Below are positions 1 to 7,388 of a DNA stretch of 64,000 nucleotides, one piece after another. A model generated the notes under the pieces. The model saw nothing but the letters and a program-made list of their open reading frames with translations. It was not told the DNA's origin and searched no databases. The stretch covers positions 5,580,001 to 5,644,000 of the forward strand of contig OZ245851.1 of NCBI GenBank assembly GCA_965228975.1, written 5' to 3'. Made by a program: the position numbers and the translations under genes. The DNA is from JAJFJD01 sp965228975 (GTDB taxonomy: Bacteria; Pseudomonadota; Alphaproteobacteria; UBA8366). The stretch's first letter is position 1. Every line of letters starts with the position of its first letter.

Positions 1-276
1 AGCGGCCGCCCGTTGTTCGAGCAATCGACGGCATTGCTGGCCCGGATGTACCGGATGACCGAGGGCACAATCCCGATCATCGGTGTTGGCGGCATCTGTA
101 CCGCCCAGGACGCCTACGAGAAAATCCGGGCGGGCGCGTCGTTGGTGCAACTCTATTCGGCGTTGGCGTTGCAAGGACCGACGCTTCTGCCGGAAATTCT
201 GGACGGACTCGGCGACTTGCTGGCCGCGGACGGCTTCGAGACCGTGGCCGATGCGGTCGGGGCCGCGCGACGCTAG
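1..276 (+). CDS. pyrD: Dihydroorotate dehydrogenase (quinone), C-terminal part
   Basis: Partial gene, cut by the left edge of the window; the last 91 codons and the stop are present. The enzyme oxidises dihydroorotate to orotate in pyrimidine synthesis, passing electrons to quinone at the membrane. The visible part holds the C-terminal FMN-phosphate-binding region of class 2 enzymes: an SGRPL segment, then IPIIGVGG at about visible residues 27-34, then AGASLVQLYSAL. These motifs are family-typical, so the identification is firm. The next gene on the same strand begins about 110 bases downstream, so pyrD may be the first gene of that transcript. Confidence 0.93.
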   Translation, partial: SGRPLFEQSTALLARMYRMTEGTIPIIGVGGICTAQDAYEKIRAGASLVQLYSALALQGPTLLPEILDGLGDLLAADGFETVADAVGAARR

Positions 277-384
277 ATGCAGTTGTGTTTGGATCGGTGA
301 CGGCGGCCGGGCTTGTGCGTCATTTACGGGACGCGTAGGCTGCGAGACCGGCTGAGACAGCTCGGAAAAGCGACCGGGGCATTA

Positions 385-1695
385 ATGTCGCGAATGCTGC
401 AGACCCTTTATTTCGTTTGTTATGCCGTGGCGGCGATCGCCATCGCGTTTGCCGTGCCGCGGTATTTTCCGGATGCCGGACTCCTGATGGCGGTGCTGAG
501 CGGTGCGGTGGTGTTCCTCGCGGGCGCGCTGGCCCATGAGTTCGCCGTCCGCCGGCATAACGCATCCCGGGATTTGCACCGGCTGATCCTGTTGCATCGG
601 GCCCATGTGCGCTTGCGCGACGATTTCGAACAGCTTGTCGCCGTCGTTTCGGATTACGCCGAAGCGATCGATGACGAGAAAGTCGCGCTGACCCGCCCGG
701 CGGAACCGACGCTGGATGAGCAGATACCGTCGCCGCAAACTCCCGTGCCGGAACCGGCACCGATGCAGGTGGCGCAACGGCCCCCCGCCCGCCCGCGTAA
801 CGAAACGTCGGACGGGCTCGCGGCCGAGGTCAAAATCCTGCACGACCTGGTGCAGCGCTTGTATGAGGGCGCCGCCGAAGACGGAATGCAACGGCGTGTC
901 GAGGATCCGAAGATCGACCTGGTTCGCGATGCCTTACGGCAGAACCGCTTCGACCTCTACGGCCGGCCGATCGTGACTTTGCCGCAGCGCAAGCGGCGGT
1001 TCTATGACAGTGTCCCGCATGTCCTTTCGCCTGAAGGCATGCCCGTGCCGCCCGACCGGTATGCCGATGCCGTGCGGGAGCACGGGTTGGCCGCTGCCTT
1101 CGAGAACATGCTGCTGTTCCGGTCGCTTCAACGGGTCCATGCCCTGCGGGCGGAGGACCCGACGGTCGGCTATCTCTGCCGTGCGACGTCGCGCAACCTG
1201 TCCGACCGTGCATTCATGTCCGATCTTCTCGCCTATCATACGGGTACCGGGTCGCCGGGCGGTCTTGCCTTCGGAGTAACCGAGGAAGACCTTATCGGAC
1301 TCGATGGCAGCGGTTTGGATTCGCTCAGTCAGATTGCCCGGAACGGCATACCGCTGTGCCTGTACCATCCGGAAAAACTGGATATGGATTCGACCCGATT
1401 GTTCGAGCATGGCTTCCGAATGATCAAGATCGACGCCTCGGTGCTGATGGCGGCGATCCCGCATGACCTCGAATCCGACCGGATGCGGTTGCTCAAACGC
1501 GCGTTGGACCGGGCCGGCATCGACCTGATCGTCGACGGGATCGACACCGAGGAGAAACTCGTGGAACTGCTCGATTTCAACATCGATTTCGGTCTTGGGC
1601 CGTTGTTCGGCGATATTCAGAAATTGGAACCGAAGGCCGGGGCCGTTTCCGAAGACGACGACCCTGTCACCCGCGCCGCCGCGGAAGGTGCGTGA
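385..1695 (+). CDS. Membrane-anchored protein with a degenerate EAL domain
   Basis: 436 residues from the ATG at 385; an in-frame TTG at 313 would add 24 residues but precedes a good hydrophobic N-terminus. Two transmembrane helices are predicted at about residues 6-24 and 31-51, followed by a charged, probably coiled helix, a proline-rich linker at about 105-140, and a C-terminal EAL-type fold. EAL domains hydrolyse cyclic di-GMP, but the metal and catalytic motifs are lost here. The EAL signature reads YGRP, the DDFGTG loop is replaced by an unrelated segment, and the AEGVET-like motif reads VDGIDT. NLSDR and IKID remain. I infer a catalytically dead domain that senses c-di-GMP or binds a partner at the inner membrane. 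Confidence 0.75.
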   Translation: MSRMLQTLYFVCYAVAAIAIAFAVPRYFPDAGLLMAVLSGAVVFLAGALAHEFAVRRHNASRDLHRLILLHRAHVRLRDDFEQLVAVVSDYAEAIDDEKVALTRPAEPTLDEQIPSPQTPVPEPAPMQVAQRPPARPRNETSDGLAAEVKILHDLVQRLYEGAAEDGMQRRVEDPKIDLVRDALRQNRFDLYGRPIVTLPQRKRRFYDSVPHVLSPEGMPVPPDRYADAVREHGLAAAFENMLLFRSLQRVHALRAEDPTVGYLCRATSRNLSDRAFMSDLLAYHTGTGSPGGLAFGVTEEDLIGLDGSGLDSLSQIARNGIPLCLYHPEKLDMDSTRLFEHGFRMIKIDASVLMAAIPHDLESDRMRLLKRALDRAGIDLIVDGIDTEEKLVELLDFNIDFGLGPLFGDIQKLEPKAGAVSEDDDPVTRAAAEGA

Positions 1696-1752
1696 CGCCG
1701 CCGTCGCTTGGCGGGTATATAAGGCGCGCAACGACCTCGGAGCCACCGACCC

Positions 1753-2619
1753 GTGACCGACACCCGATTCTTGGACGGCATTCGTTCGATTGCCGACGGC
1801 TACGACCTGTTCCTGCTCGACCAATGGGGCGTGCTGCATAATGGCGAGACGCTGCACGACGGCGCGCGCGCGGCGATGCAGGCGTTGCGAGAGTCGGGCA
1901 AGCATATCGTTCTGATCTCGAATTCGTCGAAGCGGACCGATGTATCCGTCGCGAATCTGGAGAGGATGGGGATCGAGCGCGCGCTCTACGACACGGTGAT
2001 AACGTCCGGCGAGATCGCTTGGCAGGCGATGAAGGCCGGCGACGATCCTTATTTCGCAAACCTTGGCAGGCGCTGCATCATGTCTACGTGGGGCGGCGAC
2101 AATAGTTTCCTAGATGGCCAAGACCTGGAAGAGGTGGACTCGGTCGACGATGCCGATTTTGTCCTCTTGTCCGGCACCAGCGGCGCCGACGCCAGCATTT
2201 ACGACGAGATGCTTCAGGCGGCAGCTGCCCGCAATTTGCCGATGCTGTGTTTGAACCGCGATTTGGTGAGCGTCGACCCTACCGGCCGGCTGATCGATTG
2301 TTCGGGCAAGGTGGCGCAACGGTATGAGAGCTTCGGCGGCAAGGTCCGCTACTATGGGAAGCCCGGCCGGGACATCTACGAGGCTTGTCTTGCGGCGGCG
2401 CCGAGCGCCGAGCAGCCGATCGCGGTCGGGGATTCACTCCACCACGATATCGCCGGGGCGGCCGGAATGGGGATCGATTCGATCTTCGTAACCGCCGGTA
2501 TCCATCGTTTCGACCTGGGCGTTCCCGACGGCGGATGCCCTGATGCTGACGCGGTGGCACGACTGGCCGGCGAGTATGGGGTGACGCCGACCTTCACGAT
2601 GCCGTCTTTCGTCTGGTAG
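1753..2619 (+). CDS. HAD-superfamily class IIA phosphatase (TIGR01459-like)
   Basis: 288 residues from a GTG start. HAD motif I is DQWGVLHNG with the nucleophile Asp at residue 23; the serine motif II is SNSSKR near residue 60; a lysine follows in YGKPGRDIYEAC; and motif IV is GDSLHHDIAG. The cap position after motif I and the motif spacing fit the class IIA group that includes NagD and the alphaproteobacterial TIGR01459 family, whose members act on small phosphorylated metabolites. The physiological substrate cannot be told from sequence. It is tail-to-tail with the aminotransferase-like gene, 19 bp away. Confidence 0.85.
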   Translation: MTDTRFLDGIRSIADGYDLFLLDQWGVLHNGETLHDGARAAMQALRESGKHIVLISNSSKRTDVSVANLERMGIERALYDTVITSGEIAWQAMKAGDDPYFANLGRRCIMSTWGGDNSFLDGQDLEEVDSVDDADFVLLSGTSGADASIYDEMLQAAAARNLPMLCLNRDLVSVDPTGRLIDCSGKVAQRYESFGGKVRYYGKPGRDIYEACLAAAPSAEQPIAVGDSLHHDIAGAAGMGIDSIFVTAGIHRFDLGVPDGGCPDADAVARLAGEYGVTPTFTMPSFVW

Positions 2620-2638
2620 AGGGTGCCCTCCAGAACGG

Positions 2639-3835
2639 TCAGCCGCTGGCGGCCACCGGATTGCCGCCGGTTATCTCGAGCACGGCGCTCGCGAGGCGCT
2701 CGTAATCGGACATCTCATTGTACAGATAGGCCGAGAGCCGGACCCAGAGCCGGCCATTGAACGGCGTGATATGGACTTCGATCCGATAATCGCCGCGGAG
2801 TGTCCGGCGCAAATCGGCCGCCGCCGCCGGCGTCGCGGGGCCGTCGACCGGCAAGGCGACGGTCGCCATATTGCTGAACATTTCGAGCGGCGCGCCGGTC
2901 AGCGTGTCCCATTGGTCGCGCAACAGACCGGCGGCGCGTTGCGCGAGATCCTGGGTGTAAGCCTGAACCCTGTCGCCGCCGAGTGCGCCGCGATGGCGCA
3001 ACGTCTCGGAAACGGCCAGCCAGGCACTGAAATCCATGGTGCCGGGCCAATCGAAGGCTTCCGCAAAACCGTCGCCGAAACGATTGCTGATCGCCGTGGG
3101 GCGGATCAATCCTTGCCGGTCCGGATGCACCCACAGGAAACCGCATCCTTGCGGCGTGCCGAGCCAATTGTGGCAACTCCCGGCATACCAGCGGACGCCG
3201 TGGTTGCCGAGACGGTCCAGATCGACGGGGACGTTGCCCGGCCCGTGGGTTCCGTCGATGAGCACGGCGATGCCGCGCTCCGCGCATCGCGACGCGATCC
3301 GTTCGATCGGCAGGACCAGCGCGGTCTCATGCGTCACATGGTCGAGCATCACCAGCCGGGTTCTTGGCGAGATGGCGCCCACGATAGCGGAAACGATGTC
3401 GTTCTCGTTCCGCACCGGGAAGGGCACGTCGGCGAAAATCAGGCGGGCGCCGGCGCGTTCACAGACGAAATCGAGCGTGCGGCGCGCCGAGATATAGAGA
3501 TGATTGGTGACCACGACCTCGTCACCGGGCATCAACACCAGCGATCGCAGGACCGCATTGATGCCGGCGGTCACATTGTTGACGAAGACCAGGTCATCGC
3601 CCGTGCCGCCGAGATGCTCGGCAAGTTCCCCGGCGGCCTGGCGCAAGGCGGTCGGCAACTGCTGTTCGAAGAATGCCGTCGGATTGGCGGCGGTTCGATC
3701 ACGCCAACCGCGGGCGGCGTCTTCCACGGGAATTGCCGGGGCGCCGAACGCGCCATGGTTCAAATAGGTAATGCCTGGCTCGAATTGCCATTGGTCGCGC
3801 AGGGTATGGCCGTATCTCGGCACCGGATTGCGCAC
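2639..3835 (-). CDS. Class V aminotransferase-fold protein without a PLP lysine
   Basis: 398 residues from a GTG start with AAGGAG about 8 bases upstream. It resembles the isopenicillin-N epimerase / cysteine-desulfurase-like (CefD) branch of fold-type I PLP enzymes: YLNHGAFG at the N-terminus, a PLP-phosphate loop near VTAGINAVLRS, and the pyridine-nitrogen Asp in LIDGTHGPG (Asp194). The Schiff-base lysine expected about 29 residues later, in a CHKWL-type motif, is Asn223 (SCHNWLGTPQGCGF, codon AAT at 3167-3169). I find no lysine anywhere in the protein, so no neighbour can substitute. It is otherwise intact and full length, so it is not an obvious pseudogene. It may bind PLP non-covalently, or have lost catalysis. 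Confidence 0.8.
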   Translation of the reverse strand: MRNPVPRYGHTLRDQWQFEPGITYLNHGAFGAPAIPVEDAARGWRDRTAANPTAFFEQQLPTALRQAAGELAEHLGGTGDDLVFVNNVTAGINAVLRSLVLMPGDEVVVTNHLYISARRTLDFVCERAGARLIFADVPFPVRNENDIVSAIVGAISPRTRLVMLDHVTHETALVLPIERIASRCAERGIAVLIDGTHGPGNVPVDLDRLGNHGVRWYAGSCHNWLGTPQGCGFLWVHPDRQGLIRPTAISNRFGDGFAEAFDWPGTMDFSAWLAVSETLRHRGALGGDRVQAYTQDLAQRAAGLLRDQWDTLTGAPLEMFSNMATVALPVDGPATPAAAADLRRTLRGDYRIEVHITPFNGRLWVRLSAYLYNEMSDYERLASAVLEITGGNPVAASG

Positions 3836-4012
3836 CGGCCTGCTCCTTCTCCGGATTCTTGCTATTTTTTATAGTGTCCGCCGGAGAGGCCGGGCCGTCA
3901 AGCGCGCCGGGCGATCACAAGTAATTGTGAATTGGTCATCCATGCTTGCCCGTAATCCGGGTGGAGCGGCAGACTGTCGGATGCATGCTGCGGCAACGAC
4001 AAGGAGCATCCG

Positions 4013-4504
4013 ATGAATCCCGCAAAATGGCTGTTTCCCGTCTTCCTCGGGGGCCTGATGGCGATTGCCGTTGGCGTCGACGCGCCGGTCGCCAGGGCTG
4101 GCGAGTTGCCCTATCCCGAGACCCAGGTGATCAAGACGCCATTCGGCTTCAAGGCGCTGCATCGGCGGTTGGAAGCGGCGGTCGAGAAGAACAAGGTCTT
4201 CGTGGTGACGCGGGCCAGCGCCAGCGCGGGCGCGAAGGGCCGGGGCATCACGATCCCCGGTAATCTGGTGATCGGCGTCTACCGGAACGACTTCGCCGTG
4301 CGAATGCTCGAGGCCAGCGTACCGGCCGGCATCGAAGCGCCGCTGCGCTTCTATCTGACGGAGAATTCCGACAAGACGGCGACGCTGACCTACCGCAAGC
4401 CGAGCGCCGTCTTCAAACCCTATGGCAGTAAGGACCTGGATGCGCTCGCGTCCGAGCTTGACGGGATCTGGGCGGCGATCGTCAGGGACACGTTGAAGAA
4501 ATAG
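4013..4504 (+). CDS. Secreted DUF302 family protein
   Basis: 163 residues; ATG start with AAGGAG about 7 bases upstream. Residues 1 to about 29 form a signal peptide (hydrophobic core after MNPAKWL, cleavage near ARAG), so the product is probably periplasmic. The mature part matches the DUF302 layout: an N-terminal helix with FGFKALHRRLEAA, then GNLVIGVYRND, then an apolar-proline turn and a strand with LTYRKPSAVF. DUF302 proteins are small alpha/beta modules of unknown biochemical role. It converges on tgt with a 15 bp gap. Confidence 0.75.
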   Translation: MNPAKWLFPVFLGGLMAIAVGVDAPVARAGELPYPETQVIKTPFGFKALHRRLEAAVEKNKVFVVTRASASAGAKGRGITIPGNLVIGVYRNDFAVRMLEASVPAGIEAPLRFYLTENSDKTATLTYRKPSAVFKPYGSKDLDALASELDGIWAAIVRDTLKK

Positions 4505-4519
4505 CCGCGTCGGCCTTCG

Positions 4520-5704
4520 TCACGCGAACCAGGCTTTTTTGGCTTCGTCGAACCGGCCGGCCAGCAGGGCGGCGCGGATGGTGGACATCAGGCGGGTCAT
4601 GAAGGCCATGTTGTGCATGGTCAGGAGCTGAATTCCGAAGATCTCGCCCGCCTTAAGAAGATGGTGGATATAGGCGCGGGTGAAATCGCTGCAGGCCGGG
4701 CAGCCGCATTCCGGGTCCAGCGGGTCCGTGTCCTCGGCGAAGCGCGCGTTGCGCAGATTGTGACGGTGATTGTCGGCGGTCCGCGCCAGCGCCCATCCGT
4801 GCCGGGCGATCCGTGTCGGCGTGACGCAGTCGAACGTGTCGATTCCGAGCGCCACGCCTTCCCAAATGTCGTTGATGCCGCCGATGCCGAGGAGATGGAT
4901 GGGCTTCGGTGTCGACGGGGCCAGCGGCCGTGTCGCGTAATCGACGATGTCGTACATCTGATCCTTGTGTGCGCCGAGGCAACCGCCGACCGCGTGGCCG
5001 AAAAACGGACGGCTGTTCAGGAATTCGGCCCCTTCGCGACGCAGGTCCTCGTAGATGCCGCCCTGCACGACGCCATAGAGCGCCTGTTTCCCGTCATGCA
5101 ATCGGTCGAACGCGGCAAGGCTGCGGTCGGCCCAGCGGTGGGTCATTTCCAGCGAACGGGCGGTATAGTCGCGGTCGACGTTGAAGGGGGTGCACTCATC
5201 GAGCACGACCACCATGTCGGCGCCGAGCTGACGTTGGATCTGGATCGACGATTCCGGCGTCAGTGTGTGATAGGCGCCGTCGCGGGGCGAGCGGAAGGTG
5301 GCCCCTTCCTCGGACAATTCGGTCAGCAGGGGGGTGCGCTTCTCATGCCGGCTTCCCTTGATCTCGTCGGCATCCGTGCCTTGCCCGAGGCTGAAGATCT
5401 GAAACCCGCCGCTGTCGGTCAGCATCGGGCCGTTCCAGCCGGTGAAGGCGTGCAGGCCGCCGAGCCGCTCGATCCGCTCCGCGCCCGGCTGGATCATCAG
5501 GTGATAGGTGTTGCCGAGAATGATGTCCGCGTTCGCCGCCTTCAGGTCGTGCGGGCCGGCGGCCTTGATCGCGCCCTTGGTCGCACAGAAGATGAATGCG
5601 GGCGTCAGCAGGCTGCCATGCGGCGTCTGCAGGCGGCCCAGCCGCGCGCGGCTGCCGGCATCCTCGGCGAGCACTTCGAAGTTGAACCCGGGATAGTCTG
5701 TCAT
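4520..5704 (-). CDS. tgt: Queuine tRNA-guanine transglycosylase
   Basis: 394 residues. Exchanges guanine 34 of tRNAs with GUN anticodons for the queuine precursor preQ1. Visible markers: the general-base Asp97 in TDSGGFQIF; the nucleophile Asp at about 288 in TFDCVTPTRIARHG; and the zinc site C-x-C-x2-C followed by His in PECGCPACSDF and YIHHLLKAGE near the C-terminus. Length and motif order are those of bacterial Tgt. No queA or other queuosine gene lies beside it. It is transcribed leftward from a short gap holding the rpmB terminator. Confidence 0.95.
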   Translation of the reverse strand: MTDYPGFNFEVLAEDAGSRARLGRLQTPHGSLLTPAFIFCATKGAIKAAGPHDLKAANADIILGNTYHLMIQPGAERIERLGGLHAFTGWNGPMLTDSGGFQIFSLGQGTDADEIKGSRHEKRTPLLTELSEEGATFRSPRDGAYHTLTPESSIQIQRQLGADMVVVLDECTPFNVDRDYTARSLEMTHRWADRSLAAFDRLHDGKQALYGVVQGGIYEDLRREGAEFLNSRPFFGHAVGGCLGAHKDQMYDIVDYATRPLAPSTPKPIHLLGIGGINDIWEGVALGIDTFDCVTPTRIARHGWALARTADNHRHNLRNARFAEDTDPLDPECGCPACSDFTRAYIHHLLKAGEIFGIQLLTMHNMAFMTRLMSTIRAALLAGRFDEAKKAWFA

Positions 5705-5790
5705 CCGGCGTACCGGTCCGTTCCGTCGATTCGTCCGCTGTCGCGGGACTGTCCGCGCTCTGTATCAGAAAATTGCCGGTTTGGCGTCAA

Positions 5791-5814
5791 AAAGCCCGCC
5801 ATCGGGCGGGCTTT
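5791..5814 (-). terminator. Rho-independent terminator of rpmB
   Basis: Perfect 10-bp stem (AAAGCCCGCC at 5791-5800 pairing with GGCGGGCTTT at 5805-5814) with a 4-base loop. On the minus strand it lies 26 bases past the rpmB stop and is followed by a run of five T. It is the clearest intrinsic terminator in the window and separates rpmB from tgt. Confidence 0.88.
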
Positions 5815-5840
5815 CGCTCGTCGGTCGAGACTTTCAACCG

Positions 5841-6131
5841 TTACGCGGCCTTGGCGATTTTCCGCTGGATTCGCCGCTTCAGGCGCAGCGCCTCGGGCGG
5901 CAGCTTGCGGTTAGGCGTGCCCAGCAGATAGGCGTCGAGGCCGCCCTTGAATTCGATCGTCCGGATCGTCCGCGGCGTGATGCGGAGGCGGACCATTTCG
6001 CCCAGGGCGTCGCTCAACAGCGATGTATTCTGCAAATTCGGCAGAAAACGGCGCTTCGTCCGGTTCTTCGCGTGGCTGACGTTATTCCCGGACATTGGGC
6101 CGGTGCCCGAAATCATACAGCGGCGTGCCAT
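5841..6131 (-). CDS. rpmB: 50S ribosomal protein L28
   Basis: 96 residues, a normal size for alphaproteobacterial L28. The start is the internal ATG at 6131 (MARRC, the family N-terminus) rather than the further upstream ATG at 6170. Conserved features are the early GPMSGNNVSHAKNRTKRRF segment, which contacts rRNA, and a basic C-terminus. The gene is monocistronic: a 153 bp gap precedes it and a strong terminator follows. L28 sits near the E-site side of the large subunit and supports assembly. Confidence 0.95.
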   Translation of the reverse strand: MARRCMISGTGPMSGNNVSHAKNRTKRRFLPNLQNTSLLSDALGEMVRLRITPRTIRTIEFKGGLDAYLLGTPNRKLPPEALRLKRRIQRKIAKAA

Positions 6132-6284
6132 GAGCCTGATCCACTTCGCCAAACGGTTGATACAATACAATTTGAACCCGAACGCATACGACGTTCGGGG
6201 CCGGGACCGTCATTCGATGCCGACCGGCCGGTCTTGTATGGCAGAGCGGGCGGTACGTCAAGGTACAACGGACGGAAACCTTCC

Positions 6285-6731
6285 CTATTTTGGGTCCCTG
6301 GCATTCGGCTGTCCCTCAATTGGTTCGGCGCCGGGACCGAGGGGTTGACCGTAGCTGAATTCGACGAAATTGCCGTCCGGGTCCTTCAAACCGCAATAAT
6401 AGCCGACCGGATAGGGTTCCTGTCGGGGTTCCCATTCGAGGCATCCGTCGGTCCGGGCCCGGTCGGCCAACCGATCCACGGCATCCCGGCTCTCCACCGC
6501 GAACCCGAGATGGCTGAAATCGTTCTCCGCCGGCACCCGGTTGGGTCCGCCGGAAAGCAGGACAAAGATGAATTCCTGTTCCCGCCCCGGTTCCGCCAGC
6601 CATACGACATTGGACCCGGCGGGATCGCGCCGTTCGTGCGTCACGCGCATGCCGCAGTAGCGACGGTAGAAGTCTAGGCAGGCGTCCAGGTCCCGCACAT
6701 GCAACGCGATATGGGTCAACGTGATCGTCAT
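6285..6731 (-). CDS. VOC-family (glyoxalase-fold) metalloprotein
   Basis: 148 residues forming the usual two beta-alpha-beta-beta-beta modules. Candidate metal ligands are His7 (LTHIALHV), the His in FSHLGFAVES, and the Glu in NFVEFSYG. DPDGNFVEF is the family C-terminal signature. Members include glyoxalases, fosfomycin-resistance enzymes and extradiol dioxygenases; the substrate cannot be assigned. It follows the Lrp-type regulator by 30 bp on the same strand, so the two are probably one operon and the regulator may control it. Confidence 0.82.
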   Translation of the reverse strand: MTITLTHIALHVRDLDACLDFYRRYCGMRVTHERRDPAGSNVVWLAEPGREQEFIFVLLSGGPNRVPAENDFSHLGFAVESRDAVDRLADRARTDGCLEWEPRQEPYPVGYYCGLKDPDGNFVEFSYGQPLGPGAEPIEGQPNARDPK

Positions 6732-6761
6732 GACGCGGACTCCGGCCTCGGATCGGGAAGT

Positions 6762-7223
6762 CTATGATACGCCGGGCGTGTTAAGTGCGATCGGCTTGTT
6801 CTCGGCGACTGTCGACAGCACCACCGACGACACCGTCTCCCCATGTTCGCGGAACCGTTCGATCGTCGCTTCCAGGTCGGGCATGGCGGTGGCGGCTACC
6901 TTGACCAGGAAACAGTCCTCCCCGGTCACGTGATGGCATTCCAGCACGGCCGGTAAGTCGCAGGCAAGGCGCTGTACCGCTTTGAACTTATCCGTGGTGC
7001 AGCGCACCCGTAGAAAGGCGGTGATCGGCAGGCCCGCGGCCGCCCGGTCGATCTGACCGTGATATCCGGTCAGGACGCCGGCATTTTCCAACCGGCGCAC
7101 GCGGTCCGCCACCGCGGGTTGGGATAGCTCGACCCGCCGCCCAAGTGCCCGAAACGACAGCCGAGCGTCCTCTTGCAGACAGATCAACAGTTTGCGGTCG
7201 AGAGGATCGAGAGAGAATTTCAT
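6762..7223 (-). CDS. Lrp/AsnC family transcriptional regulator
   Basis: 153 residues. The N-terminal winged HTH (about residues 5-55) carries LDPLDRKLLICLQEDARLS and LSQPAVADRVRRLE. The C-terminal RAM/ACT-like domain (about 68-140) holds the small-ligand pocket region, including HHVTGEDCFLVKV. Members are dimeric or octameric amino-acid-responsive regulators. The AT-rich leader to the right holds a candidate promoter and a dyad, consistent with autoregulation. The VOC gene 30 bp downstream is the obvious candidate target. Confidence 0.9.
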   Translation of the reverse strand: MKFSLDPLDRKLLICLQEDARLSFRALGRRVELSQPAVADRVRRLENAGVLTGYHGQIDRAAAGLPITAFLRVRCTTDKFKAVQRLACDLPAVLECHHVTGEDCFLVKVAATAMPDLEATIERFREHGETVSSVVLSTVAENKPIALNTPGVS

Positions 7224-7281
7224 TTGAAAAGGAATATATCACTGAAAATTGCAAATGAAAGAAATTTGTAGAATTTGCATA

Positions 7282-7309
7282 ATTATGAAATGTGATTAGT
7301 CGAATACAA
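7282..7309 (-). promoter_or_regulatory. Candidate promoter of the Lrp-VOC operon
   Basis: Minus-strand hexamers TTGTAT (7304-7309) and CATAAT (7282-7287) are separated by 16 bp, about 60 bases before the Lrp ATG, inside a markedly AT-rich stretch (7224-7360) that contrasts with the GC-rich surroundings. The -10 matches five of six consensus positions; the -35 is weaker. Confidence 0.45.
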
Positions 7310-7313
7310 CATC

Positions 7314-7335
7314 GAACGGAATTCAGGTTCCGTTC
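7314..7335. repeat. Dyad (8-bp inverted repeat) upstream of the Lrp gene
   Basis: GAACGGAA (7314-7321) and TTCCGTTC (7328-7335) are perfect inverted repeats with a 6-base spacer, lying just upstream of the candidate -35 box and about 55 bases past the stop of the 1068-residue gene. It could be an operator for the regulator or a transcript-end hairpin of the upstream gene; no T-run follows it. Confidence 0.5.
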
Positions 7336-7388
7336 ACGAGTTATAAATTCAAAGGAAGCTAAGGGTGCCGCAGGTACGGCGATGGCGA

